A stretch of 50,099 nucleotides of DNA from positions 1 to 50,099 of the forward strand of contig CADCLN010000030.1 of NCBI GenBank assembly GCA_902802265.1. The letters run 5' to 3'. Of this stretch, positions 1-7,829 are shown one piece after another. A program made the position numbers and the translations under genes. Below the pieces are notes generated by a model. That model was not told the DNA's origin and did no database searches. It saw nothing but the letters and a program-made list of their open reading frames with translations. Each line of letters opens with the position of its first letter. Position 1 is the stretch's first letter. The stretch is from an uncultured Bacteroidales bacterium (GTDB lineage Bacteria; Bacteroidota; Bacteroidia; Bacteroidales; Bacteroidaceae).

Positions 1-4
1 TATA

Positions 5-12
5 CAAAGGTA
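5..12 (-). promoter_or_regulatory. Bacteroidetes-type -7 promoter box
   Basis: On the minus strand this reads TACCTTTG, the TAnnTTTG -7 box of the Bacteroidetes primary sigma factor. It points left, out of the window, so its gene is not visible. The following bases 13-221 hold no convincing gene. There is a 35-codon open stretch on the plus strand (about 105-212) without an ATG. Confidence 0.45.
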
Positions 13-221
13 CTAATTTTTAGTTAAACAGGCAAAGAAATTTAGTTATATAAACTTAAATACCAAAGAATTATTAATTATTCAGTAAACACTAATTATG
101 AAAAGTGATAAAGGTGGACGAATTTGGAGGTGGAGTATACGTTGATAAGCTTTTGATGTATTTCAGCGGTAAGATGGCTCTATCCAAATTGATGTTCTTC
201 GACCATCGCTAAATTGCAACA

Positions 222-758
222 TTAATTCATAATCACTGTTTTGGTAGTAAAATCAGAATACACGATAATCTGAAATCCCTTGATAGTGGGAGTGCATGGA
301 CGCCCCGAGAGGTCGTAGCGGGCAACCTCCTTTATTTCGTCTTTGTTGCTTCCATTTGCCTCAATCCCCCTGACGGAAGATGGTGTATTCTCGCCATAGT
401 AGATTCCCTGCAGTGATGTACAACCTTCGAATGCATTCTCTCCAATGAAACTCACAGTTTCAGGTAAGTAGATTTCGCGGAGGTATGCTGCTCCCTCAAA
501 TGCTCCACGCGCAATACGACGACAGTTCTCATGGACGGTGTAGGTGGCGTTACGACATCCTGCAGGATAACGCACAAGAATCCAGTCCTTGGTACCCTCA
601 TAGCCGACGGCATAGAGCACCCCATCGATGGTTTTGTACTTGTTCATGTAGGTTCCGTTGATGTAGCCTGACGTGAACTTGTCTACTTTCTCAATCTCTT
701 GGGCATTGATAGCTGTGCTCATCAGCAGAGCGAACAGCAGGAATAACACTTTTCTCAT
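222..758 (-). CDS. Small secreted LRR_5 (BspA-like) protein with C-terminal sorting-like tail
   Basis: 178 residues. The first 19 residues form a typical signal peptide (hydrophobic LFLLFALLMSTAINA, then Q), so the protein is exported. Residues about 75-120 carry one and a half BspA-type leucine-rich repeats (IARGAFEGAAYLREIYLPET, then IGENAFEGCTSL). The last 30 residues (RYDLSGRP, then KGFQIIVYSD, then KTVIMN) look like the beta-strand tail that type IX secretion substrates carry in Bacteroidetes. The repeat block is very short for the family, so this may be a reduced or decayed member. It is 31 bp downstream of the next gene, which is co-directional, and probably shares its promoter. Function unknown; adhesion is only a guess from the family. 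Confidence 0.75.
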   Translation of the reverse strand: MRKVLFLLFALLMSTAINAQEIEKVDKFTSGYINGTYMNKYKTIDGVLYAVGYEGTKDWILVRYPAGCRNATYTVHENCRRIARGAFEGAAYLREIYLPETVSFIGENAFEGCTSLQGIYYGENTPSSVRGIEANGSNKDEIKEVARYDLSGRPCTPTIKGFQIIVYSDFTTKTVIMN

Positions 759-789
759 TGTTTAGATGTTTGTTGATTTGCATATTTGT

Positions 790-1260
790 TTAGCAACCGT
801 CAGCTTTACGTTTTGCCATTGTGTAGTGACCAAAAGAATCTCTCAGATAGAGTTCAGGGAACAAATACCACTCGATAGTTAAGGAGATGTTAGTCCCGCT
901 CCTGGAGAATCGCAGGGTATTGCCATAGTAGGCATAGTTGTAGGTCTCGGTGTACCATTCAGTGTCATATTGCTTGGCCATTGTGACATCGGCTTTGCCA
1001 CCAGACATGAACTTAACCTGTTTGAACTCCACTCCACCAATAATCATGGGGTAATAGCACTGCCAAGTACCCTGCAGTACATAGGCATGGAACACATCGT
1101 CCGTAGTCTTGCGCTGTTGAGCACGATCCAACTCGTCCTGATATGGGCATTCACAGGATACCCATATCAGAGCTGACATCATAATGACAAGTTTTATTTT
1201 AATGGTTTCCTCAAGACACTCCCTTGCCGTGTTGAACTTTTTGCAATAAGTCTTTATCAT
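790..1260 (-). CDS. Hypothetical lipoprotein
   Basis: 156 residues, not recognised. A hydrophobic stretch (VIMMSALIWVSC) ends in a plausible lipobox with Cys at residue 36, preceded by a long basic n-region (KIK). This suggests a lipidated periplasmic or outer-membrane protein. The mature part has evenly spaced aromatic residues and beta-strand-like alternation (GTWQCYYP, KVKF-type strands, WYLFPELYL), in the style of small lipocalin-like or DUF-type Bacteroidetes lipoproteins. I kept the upstream ATG because it lies just after a good promoter box at 1286-1293 and because the internal ATGs would leave no positive n-region. It probably heads a two-gene unit with the LRR protein at 222-758. Confidence 0.6.
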   Translation of the reverse strand: MIKTYCKKFNTARECLEETIKIKLVIMMSALIWVSCECPYQDELDRAQQRKTTDDVFHAYVLQGTWQCYYPMIIGGVEFKQVKFMSGGKADVTMAKQYDTEWYTETYNYAYYGNTLRFSRSGTNISLTIEWYLFPELYLRDSFGHYTMAKRKADGC

Positions 1261-1285
1261 ATTGTAATGGATTGATTTCTGGCTG

Positions 1286-1293
1286 CAAAATTA
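1286..1293 (-). promoter_or_regulatory. -7 promoter box for the 790-1260 gene
   Basis: Minus strand TAATTTTG fits TAnnTTTG and lies about 26 bp upstream of the start codon of the lipoprotein gene at 790-1260. Confidence 0.5.
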
Positions 1294-1343
1294 GACAATC
1301 TATCTTGGAAAGCCAATGTTTCTATACGTATAACAGATAAGGT

Positions 1344-2048
1344 TCATTGAGCCAATTTGCGGAGAGAATGGTATAGCATCTCCATACCGATAGTAGCGGC
1401 TTCCTTGATATGGAGGAACCCCTCAGGAATCTCCACATCCCCTGGGTCAATAACAATATTATGGTTTGCACCAGAACATGCTGCCAGTGTGTTTGCTGGT
1501 GAAACCAACAGCGATGTACCAATAACGACAAATATGTCTGCTTCAAAAGTCGTATTCATTGCAACTGGCATGTTGTGAACAGGTTCGCCAAACCAAACAA
1601 TATATGGTCTGAGCTGACTGCCATCTCTGGCTTTGTCGCCCAGCTTAATATCTTCACCTAATTGTCTTACTTCTATGTTGTCAGGCTTTTCTTTGTCTGA
1701 AGAAGAGCACACTTTTGACAGTTCTCCATGTAGGTGTATCACATGAGAAGATCCAGCACGTTCATGGAGGTTATCAACATTCTGGGTGATAATGCGAACA
1801 TCATACCATTCTTCTAGCTCAGCCAGCAGGAGATGTGCTTTATTAGGTTGTACCTTTAGCAATTGCCTACGGCGAGCATTATAGAAATCGAGTACTGCTT
1901 GCGGGTCATTATGCCAGCCTCCGACACTTGCCAGTTGGATGGCATCCTTCTTCCTCCAAATGCCATCCTTGTCACGGAATGTGTCTATACCACTCTCTTT
2001 ACTTATCCCTGCTCCAGATAGTATGACCAGTTTCTTCTTAATCTTCAT
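1344..2048 (-). CDS. Sir2-family NAD-dependent protein deacylase (sirtuin)
   Basis: 234 residues, normal for bacterial CobB-type sirtuins. The NAD-binding signatures are present: GAGISKESGIDTFR near residues 13-26, TQNVDNLHERAG near 90-101 with the catalytic His in HLHGEL, and VIGTSLLVSPAN near 175-186. YNAR (about residues 56-59) matches the YxxR motif that in class III sirtuins recognises succinyl or malonyl lysine, so a desuccinylase/demalonylase role is likely. The usual four zinc cysteines between HLHGEL and RPYIVWFGE are missing; only one Cys remains. The gene follows the PfkB kinase after 45 bp and is probably co-transcribed with it. Confidence 0.9.
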   Translation of the reverse strand: MKIKKKLVILSGAGISKESGIDTFRDKDGIWRKKDAIQLASVGGWHNDPQAVLDFYNARRRQLLKVQPNKAHLLLAELEEWYDVRIITQNVDNLHERAGSSHVIHLHGELSKVCSSSDKEKPDNIEVRQLGEDIKLGDKARDGSQLRPYIVWFGEPVHNMPVAMNTTFEADIFVVIGTSLLVSPANTLAACSGANHNIVIDPGDVEIPEGFLHIKEAATIGMEMLYHSLRKLAQ

Positions 2049-2093
2049 TATTCCCCTCGCTTTTTTTAAATCATTTTTAAAAATATTTAGTGA

Positions 2094-3002
2094 CTAATGA
2101 TGAATTAACCCCTTAGCACCAATGTATGATATACTCTCAGAAGCCACTCGTTGAGCTTCCATCAGACAGTCCTCTAAGACCGAAATCATCAAGTCGTTAA
2201 TACGGGGCAAGCCATGCTGACCAAGGACATGGATGAAGGTGGAGGAAGTCCAGTCGCCAGCTCCATCTCCATCCTTAGCATTGGGATTCCAGACAGGGGC
2301 AAGATTCTTCCATTCACCATTCCTCAGACGGTAACGTAGTCCATCCTGATTAAGCGTCTGGACAAAGAGTTTGTCAGTATAACCTTCAGTGAAAGAGACA
2401 TCGGCATGTTTCTCGTTAGAGAATTTTACGATGTCGCTGACTTCAACAGCACGAAGGAAATTACGATCAACACGTTCATTCGGCTCGTAATACACCAGTA
2501 CTCCATGCTTATGGAACAACTGGGCCAACAAGATGTTACCGGGAGCACAACGATCGAAGAAGAACACGTCAGGCATCTTCTTTAGTGAATCATAGAGTTC
2601 CCGTGCCTGTTTCAACGTCCAGAAACGATGGTTCACAAAGCGACCGCCACGTGGAGAGTGAGCTATGTAGGCTGTCTTGGGCTTGCCGTCACGTCCAGTC
2701 TTATGTATGATGTCAAGGATGGTTGTACCACCGTCAGAAGTATTGCTGACTAGGTGGGTGTCACAGCCATAAGCCTCCATGTCCGCTTTCAGAAAAAAGC
2801 CAACCTCAGAATTGTCGAGACGAGCAGCGGGAAGCGTATGCCATCCATACCATGCAAGTATAGTCATCACATTACCAGCTGTGCCACCCACATGCTGGTA
2901 GATGATGTTCACGTCCTTACCGTTCTTCTCCTGAAGATTGTCAAGAGGGAAAGTACCAGCACCTAGGCATGTCAGTCTAATTGTTTCATTTTCCGTATTC
3001 AT
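2094..3002 (-). CDS. PfkB-family carbohydrate kinase
   Basis: 302 residues, normal family length. The N-terminal half has the GGTAGNVMTILAWYG segment (about residues 38-52), the PfkB signature 1 region that binds sugar. Near residue 246 the sequence DGDGAGDWTSSTF is the DxxGAGD signature 2, with the catalytic Asp and the anion hole for ATP-dependent phosphorylation. The substrate cannot be read from the sequence; ribokinase- or fructokinase-like sugars are possible. It is the first gene of a unit with the sirtuin and has a clear promoter box 32 bp upstream of its start. Confidence 0.88.
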   Translation of the reverse strand: MNTENETIRLTCLGAGTFPLDNLQEKNGKDVNIIYQHVGGTAGNVMTILAWYGWHTLPAARLDNSEVGFFLKADMEAYGCDTHLVSNTSDGGTTILDIIHKTGRDGKPKTAYIAHSPRGGRFVNHRFWTLKQARELYDSLKKMPDVFFFDRCAPGNILLAQLFHKHGVLVYYEPNERVDRNFLRAVEVSDIVKFSNEKHADVSFTEGYTDKLFVQTLNQDGLRYRLRNGEWKNLAPVWNPNAKDGDGAGDWTSSTFIHVLGQHGLPRINDLMISVLEDCLMEAQRVASESISYIGAKGLIHH

Positions 3003-3033
3003 CTTATAAAACCTAAATTTATCAATTTGGATG

Positions 3034-3041
3034 CAAAGGTA
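3034..3041 (-). promoter_or_regulatory. -7 promoter box for the PfkB/sirtuin unit
   Basis: Minus strand TACCTTTG, an exact TAnnTTTG box, about 32 bp upstream of the PfkB-family start codon. Confidence 0.65.
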
Positions 3042-3069
3042 AAAACATTATTTCAAAGAGAACTAAGTG

Positions 3070-3633
3070 CTATACGTATGCCAGTTTAAGTGCTCCGTAG
3101 CGTTTGAAGTCTTCTCGGAAGGAAACATGATCACGGAAAAGTCGCTTGTCAATACCTCCGAGATTGTTGGGGTCGTTCGGATTGGAATAGCGATACTTCT
3201 CGCCGAAGTCTGAGGTGAAAATGCTCATCTTGTACAGGGTGTAGGAGTCCGAATCGATTTTATGCTTTCGATTGTTTCGCTTGACGTAAGCCGGAGCGTT
3301 ATCAAACCAAGCTTCTAAGTCTGACCACCTAATGATGGTTTTAGCAGGTGTTCTCAATGCTTTGAACATTCCTTGTACCATATACCTATATATAGTAGGA
3401 ATGCTTACACCAAGTAGGGCAGCAGCCTCTTTTGGTGAAATGAACGGTTTATGACCTATACTCTCGACGATGGGCAACGTTACTTGTTGCTCATCTTCAA
3501 CTTGTTCTTTCAATTTCTGCTTCTTTTTTGCCCTGTAAGCCTTGTCTATACATGCTGTTGAGCAGTAAAGAGTCGTCATTTTGTGCGCGATAAATGGTTT
3601 TCCGCACCACTGGCAGCGTTTCTGAATATCCAT
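3070..3633 (-). CDS. Excisionase-like helix-turn-helix protein with N-terminal Cys cluster
   Basis: 187 residues. Residues 7-30 contain CQWCGKPF and YCSTAC, a two-pair Cys cluster that could hold zinc. Residues about 65-112 (ISPKEAAALLGVSIPTIYRY, then IIRWSDLEAWF) are a MerR/excisionase-type HTH_17 domain, the kind used by Xis proteins and integrase-linked regulators. Residues from about 130 on do not match anything I know and may come from a fusion or decay. It sits next to the 3' end of mnmE with repeated GTATCAC sites upstream, so a role at an integrated-element boundary is plausible. No integrase gene is left in the window. Confidence 0.7.
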   Translation of the reverse strand: MDIQKRCQWCGKPFIAHKMTTLYCSTACIDKAYRAKKKQKLKEQVEDEQQVTLPIVESIGHKPFISPKEAAALLGVSIPTIYRYMVQGMFKALRTPAKTIIRWSDLEAWFDNAPAYVKRNNRKHKIDSDSYTLYKMSIFTSDFGEKYRYSNPNDPNNLGGIDKRLFRDHVSFREDFKRYGALKLAYV

Positions 3634-3683
3634 AAATGTCCGTCACTTTGAAGTTTTAACTCGGCTAAAAAACAGCCATTTTT

Positions 3684-3765
3684 GTATCACTCTTTATCGC
3701 AATTTCTCACTGTGTATCACATTGTCCCTTCGATGGCGTTTTGGTACTTTCTCATGGTGTATCAC
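3684..3765. repeat. Three GTATCAC direct repeats (possible recombinase or Xis arm sites)
   Basis: GTATCAC occurs at 3684, 3714 and 3759. The last two belong to 18-base imperfect repeats (3703-3720 and 3748-3765, TTTCTCA..GTGTATCAC). The 30 and 45 bp spacings keep them on a regular phase. They lie upstream of the Xis-like gene and before the end of mnmE, as arm-type or regulator sites of an integrative element would. Confidence 0.5.
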
Positions 3766-3833
3766 CTTTGTTCCAAATATCGCGTTTTTAAGGGCGTTTT
3801 TATTATCTGTTTTACACTCGCTTAAGATGCAAA

Positions 3834-3856
3834 AAGTCCCTCATTTAGAGGGACTT
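3834..3856. terminator. Hairpin, stem AAGTCCCTC/GAGGGACTT
   Basis: Perfect 9-bp stem with a 5-base loop (ATTTA), preceded by an A-run on the plus strand and so a T-run on the minus strand. It could terminate mnmE transcription running left. It lies 43 bp past the mnmE stop. Confidence 0.6.
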
Positions 3857-3898
3857 AGTTCAAATTACTCCAAGTTGTTCAGAGTTGTTTATAAGGGG

Positions 3899-3916
3899 TC
3901 ACTTGCCCACGCAGAA
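3899..3916 (-). other. Possible integration (attB-like) site at the 3' end of mnmE
   Basis: The last five codons plus stop of mnmE read TTCTGCGTGGGCAAGTGA. From memory, the 18-base attB of Salmonella genomic island 1 at the same codons is TTCTGTATTGGTAAGTAA; the two agree at 13 of 18 positions, mostly because both encode FC(V/I)GK. A DNA-binding Xis-like gene and iterated sites lie directly downstream. No second copy of the 18-mer was noticed in 1-3898, so this is a suggestion only. Confidence 0.3.
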
Positions 3917-5305
3917 TGACGAAAAAATGTGGTTGAGAGTTTCTTGGGGCGTTATTTGCCCTTCGCCAGTGATTTCGGTGAGATCGGAAAGGACGAGGCG
4001 GAGATCTTCGGCAAGGAGGTCACCGCTTTGCTGTTGATGGAGACCGTAGATGACGCGTTGGATGTTGGCGTGGGCATGTGTGAGAGCTTCGTAATGACGA
4101 GCATTTGTGATGATGATGCCGTTGGCATTGGCGGTTAGGCCGGATTTTTGTGCTTCTTTAAAGATTTGTTGTTTTAGGTTGGGGATGCCTTCACCTGTCT
4201 TTGCGCTGATTGTGAATAATGGGGTAATGTATGGAGTGAAAGTTTTGGAGTCTATAATGTCTATTTTGTTGTGAACGCAGAGGTGGATTTTGCCTTTGAG
4301 CAGGTTGTGCATCTCTTCGAGTTCATCACATGAAGGTTGTTGATCAAGGAGCCAAATAACGATACGGGCTTGATTGATGGCTTGCATGGTACGTTCAATG
4401 CCGATTTTTTCAACTTCGTCGGTGGTTTCCCGAAGTCCTGCTGTGTCAATGAAACGGAATTGTACGCCGTTGATATCCATTGTTTCTTCGATGGTGTCGC
4501 GAGTGGTTCCGTGAATGTCGGAAACGATAGCACGATTGTCATTGACGAGTTGGTTCAGAAGAGTGCTTTTACCGACATTGGTTTTGCCGATGATGGCGAC
4601 GGGGATTCCTTGCTTGAGTGCTTGGCCCGTCTCGAATGTTTGAGCAAGGCTGGCAATGTGGCTTTCTATCTTTTGGGCGAGTTCTAATAGTTCGGTGCGG
4701 TTGGCAAATTCCAGGTCTTCGTGGTCGGAAAAGTCAAGTTCGAGTTCCAGCAAAGATGTAAGTTCGAGCAGCTGTCCGCGCAGGGTTTTCAAATCCGAGG
4801 AAAAGTGTCCGCGCAGCTGAGACATGGCGATGTCGTGAGTGGCCTTGTTGGTGGCGGCAATGAGGTCGGCAACAGCTTCAGCCTGAGAAAGGTCCAATTT
4901 TCCGTTGAGGTATGCACGTTGGGTAAATTCGCCTGGGCGTGCTATGCGGCAACCATTTTTCACCAACATATCTAACACTTTGTTCAGAATATAGGCAGAG
5001 CCATGACAGGATATTTCCACAGCATCTTCGCCTGTATAGGAGCGAGGAGCATGGAACACAGTAATGAGGGCTTCATCAACAATCTCTATTTGTTGTTGTG
5101 GTTCAGCAACAGGCTGGAGTGGGGTAGAGACAATATGGGTGTAGCGAACCGAATTTGCAGGGAAATCCGAAATATCTCTGCGGCAGATTTTACTAACCAT
5201 AGAGAGGGCTTGAGGACCAGAAACGCGGATGATGCCCAACGCTCCGCCTGGGGCTGTGGCAAGGGCGCAAATTGTGTCGCTATCAAGAGAGTGGCAATGG
5301 ATCAT
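3899..5305 (-). CDS. mnmE: tRNA uridine-5-carboxymethylaminomethyl(34) synthesis GTPase MnmE
   Basis: 468 residues, normal length. With MnmG it modifies U34 of certain tRNAs. The N-terminal folate-binding domain shows GALGIIRVSG (about 20-30) and SYTGEDAVEISCHG. The inserted G domain has the P-loop GKTNVGKS (near 240), DTAGL (near 287) and NKID (near 347). The C-terminus is FCVGK, with the conserved Cys of the family. It ends a long minus-strand run, 10 bp after the DUF486 gene. The region downstream of its stop looks like an element boundary (see findings). Confidence 0.97.
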   Translation of the reverse strand: MIHCHSLDSDTICALATAPGGALGIIRVSGPQALSMVSKICRRDISDFPANSVRYTHIVSTPLQPVAEPQQQIEIVDEALITVFHAPRSYTGEDAVEISCHGSAYILNKVLDMLVKNGCRIARPGEFTQRAYLNGKLDLSQAEAVADLIAATNKATHDIAMSQLRGHFSSDLKTLRGQLLELTSLLELELDFSDHEDLEFANRTELLELAQKIESHIASLAQTFETGQALKQGIPVAIIGKTNVGKSTLLNQLVNDNRAIVSDIHGTTRDTIEETMDINGVQFRFIDTAGLRETTDEVEKIGIERTMQAINQARIVIWLLDQQPSCDELEEMHNLLKGKIHLCVHNKIDIIDSKTFTPYITPLFTISAKTGEGIPNLKQQIFKEAQKSGLTANANGIIITNARHYEALTHAHANIQRVIYGLHQQQSGDLLAEDLRLVLSDLTEITGEGQITPQETLNHIFSSFCVGK

Positions 5306-5315
5306 GCAAGAAATT

Positions 5316-5684
5316 TTATTTCATGAAAACAAAATAGACGGCAGCAATGATGCAGAGGAACGCCGCTGCATGGTTCCAATGAAGCGCCTGATGCTGGAAA
5401 AGTATGTTGGCAATGATGGCAAAAACAAGGAGCGAGACGCATTCCTGGATGACCTTTAATTGTACCAAAGAAAAAGGTCCGCCGTTGCCTACAAAGCCTA
5501 TTCGGTTGGCTGGCACTTGGCAGCAGTATTCAAAAAAGGCGATAACCCAGGAGAATAGGATGATGCTAATCAGCGGCCAGTTGGAAGATACGCCCGTTTG
5601 TTGCAGTTTCAGATGCCCGTACCAAGCAAATGTCATAAAGATATTGCTTAGTACGAGCAGAAGGATAGTGTAAATCATATTCAT
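5316..5684 (-). CDS. DMT/DUF486 family membrane protein
   Basis: 122 residues with four predicted membrane helices (about 4-22, 37-55, 72-95 and 100-120). The family motif FEYCCQVPANRIG around residues 50-63 marks DUF486, a small multidrug/metabolite-transporter-like protein of unknown substrate. Its start codon directly follows the stop of the nucleoside phosphorylase without a gap, and mnmE follows after 10 bp. This indicates translation from one polycistronic message. Confidence 0.85.
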   Translation of the reverse strand: MNMIYTILLLVLSNIFMTFAWYGHLKLQQTGVSSNWPLISIILFSWVIAFFEYCCQVPANRIGFVGNGGPFSLVQLKVIQECVSLLVFAIIANILFQHQALHWNHAAAFLCIIAAVYFVFMK

Positions 5685-6557
5685 TTAGATGCGGTCGAGT
5701 ACCAGTTTGATGAGTGTGTCAATAGTGTTCTTATATTCCGTATTCATTTCTTTTGCATAGCGGCTGGCGATGACCATACAGCAGGTCATGGCACGGTGTC
5801 CCAGTAGTGAAGCTAATCCGGCAAGTGCACTGGACTCCATTTCAAAGTTGCAGACGTGCATTCCGTCATATTCAAATGTGAAAACCTTTTGGTTCTGTTC
5901 TGGGTCAGCCAAAGGAATGCGGAGTTCACGCCCTTGTGGTCCATAGAAACCGCCACAGGCAATGGTGTAGCCGCGAACCATTTCGTCGCCCGCAATCTGA
6001 TTGATGAGGTCAGCGTTTGCAATGGATACGTAGGGTGCACCTTTCAGAGGATTCCAGTTCATGTGCTGCTTGAATAAATCTTCCATTTGCAGGTCGCAAA
6101 CATTGTTACGTCCGGCATAGTAATTGAGCAGACCGTCAAAGCCGATGCTTTTCACGCTGGCAATGAAAGTCCCCACCGGTGTATAGGGTTGAATGCCGCC
6201 GCAAGTGCCTATACGAACAATGCTAAGCGTGCGGTGCTCAGGCTTTTCCGTGCGTTCATTGAAATCAATATTCGCCAATGCGTCGAGTTCGTTCATGACA
6301 ATGTCAATATTGTCACATCCAATACCTGTTGAGAGCACGGTGATGCGTTTGCCCTGATATTGCCCAGTGATGGAATGGAATTCTCGGCTTGACACCTCAC
6401 ATTCTTTCTTTTCAAAGTGTGATGCCACAGTTGTTACTCTGCCTGGATCTCCCACGAGGATGACGCGGTCAGCCAGTTGTTCGGGACGAAGATGAATGTG
6501 AAAAGCAGAACCATCCTCATTGATAATGAGTTCTGAAGGAGGAAAATATTTGCTCAT
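5685..6557 (-). CDS. Nucleoside phosphorylase (PNP/UDP family)
   Basis: 290 residues. The phosphorylase fold signatures are present: VILVGDPGRV near residues 33-42 (phosphate site), RIGTCGGIQPYTPVG near 118-132, and FEMESSALAGLASLLGH near 240-256, which contacts the ribose and base. It splits nucleosides with phosphate in salvage. The motif pattern is closest to uridine phosphorylases, but base specificity cannot be fixed by eye. The 18-bp gap from the upstream PD40 gene and the zero gap to DUF486 place it within the same minus-strand run. Confidence 0.87.
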   Translation of the reverse strand: MSKYFPPSELIINEDGSAFHIHLRPEQLADRVILVGDPGRVTTVASHFEKKECEVSSREFHSITGQYQGKRITVLSTGIGCDNIDIVMNELDALANIDFNERTEKPEHRTLSIVRIGTCGGIQPYTPVGTFIASVKSIGFDGLLNYYAGRNNVCDLQMEDLFKQHMNWNPLKGAPYVSIANADLINQIAGDEMVRGYTIACGGFYGPQGRELRIPLADPEQNQKVFTFEYDGMHVCNFEMESSALAGLASLLGHRAMTCCMVIASRYAKEMNTEYKNTIDTLIKLVLDRI

Positions 6558-6575
6558 AGTAATTGATATTTTAAG

Positions 6576-7811
6576 TTATTTACTTTTTATTTCAAGATTT
6601 CGTGTTTTCTTTTCAGCCTCATGTGCTTTTCTTGTCAACTTCTCCACCTGAGTTTCCAATTTGAGCATTTGTTGGCGCATGGATTTCTTCTTGGCGGCAT
6701 TTGCTGTTGCATATTGGTTGCGAAGCAACTCCAAGTCGTAGTTGGCCTTGTTCAGGTTGTTCACTTTCTGCATCCATTCTCTGCATTGATTCTTCGCTTC
6801 GGCAGATCGAAACTCCTTATAGTAATGGTAGGTGAAATTATCGTTGATGACCAGCGTGAAGTCATACGGTGCCCAGCCATTGATGGAGTTGTTCATAAGC
6901 GACAGTCTCTGCTTTGCTTCGATGCGAGCCTGTTCGTTGCTTGGGTCCCAAGTTGATTTAAACGAGTGCAGCGATGCTGCAGCTATAATCACGTCTTGCT
7001 CATCATTTTCGTAGTCATACGGATGGCGCGAAGAGTTTGGAATGAACGTGTAGATGCATACCTTGTTGTCGGGTTGATAGCGGTCCGAAGCAAACCAGCC
7101 GATCTTGTTCTCTTCGTCGATGACCATGAGGTAGTCGTTGGCGTAGGAATTATAAGGGAACCCCAGATTCTCCGCTTTATAGAACTTGTCCTCATCATAG
7201 TCGTAACGAGTTACGTACAAGTCGTAGTTGCCCAGTCCCTCAGCAGACCGCGCAGCAAAGTAGAACGTGGTGCCATCGGTCATCAGAAACGGATAGTTCA
7301 GGTCACCATCTACCTCCAGTCCCGTGATGTTCTTCTTGTTGGTCGGTTTGCCGCTCTCCAAGTAATAAGACGTGAGTTGCAGCGAACTGCCCGCTAATTC
7401 TGGCTTGTAGATGCGGTTTCCGCGTTGGGTTTCAAACGTCGTTGTCTTTCCGTCTTTCGACGGAGTGATTAAACCCAGCTCTTCGGAATAATTGTAAGCA
7501 TCAAGGAAATTCTTCTTGTCCACGACCACCGAGTCAATGATGACAACATGGTCTGTGCCACGCAGCATCTGTATTCCACGGTTGCAGCGTTCCTGCAGAT
7601 TTTCCAATTCTGCCGTGTCCTTCTTTTTTTTCTTTGCCTGCACCATGTCTTTCTTGATTTTTTCCAGGGTCTGATCGAATTGCAGGTTCTTTATCATCAT
7701 TTCATATTCGCTCGTCGGTTCCTGTTTCACAGGGAATGCGGCCTCCTTGTTTTGCGCAAAGGAAGAAGCACACGTCCACATAGAGAGAAAAAACAAAACG
7801 TACTTATTCAT
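6576..7811 (-). CDS. Exported PD40 (beta-propeller-like) protein with C-terminal coiled coil
   Basis: 411 residues. A signal peptide covers residues 1-19 (cleavage after SFA). Residues about 25-75 are charged and helical with a KKKKK run. Between about 150 and 260 there are propeller-type strands of the PD40 kind (YPFLMTDGTTFYFAARSAEG, DLYVTRYD, GWFASDRYQPDN), which in Bacteroidetes often sit in OmpA-family or cell-envelope proteins. Residues about 340-411 form a basic coiled coil. Function unknown; probably periplasmic. It lies 18 bp after mutS2 and 18 bp before the nucleoside phosphorylase gene. Confidence 0.78.
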   Translation of the reverse strand: MNKYVLFFLSMWTCASSFAQNKEAAFPVKQEPTSEYEMMIKNLQFDQTLEKIKKDMVQAKKKKKDTAELENLQERCNRGIQMLRGTDHVVIIDSVVVDKKNFLDAYNYSEELGLITPSKDGKTTTFETQRGNRIYKPELAGSSLQLTSYYLESGKPTNKKNITGLEVDGDLNYPFLMTDGTTFYFAARSAEGLGNYDLYVTRYDYDEDKFYKAENLGFPYNSYANDYLMVIDEENKIGWFASDRYQPDNKVCIYTFIPNSSRHPYDYENDEQDVIIAAASLHSFKSTWDPSNEQARIEAKQRLSLMNNSINGWAPYDFTLVINDNFTYHYYKEFRSAEAKNQCREWMQKVNNLNKANYDLELLRNQYATANAAKKKSMRQQMLKLETQVEKLTRKAHEAEKKTRNLEIKSK

Positions 7812-7829
7812 ACCTTTTATATTTATATA

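Noticed and set aside
105-212. 35-codon open stretch (KVDEFGGGVYVDKLL...) at the left edge
   Set aside because: It has no ATG, no promoter, and no domain I could name; too weak for a gene call.
3722-3919. 65-codon plus-strand frame between the Xis-like gene and mnmE
   Set aside because: It runs through the repeats and hairpin and into the end of mnmE on the other strand. There is no promoter and no family resemblance.
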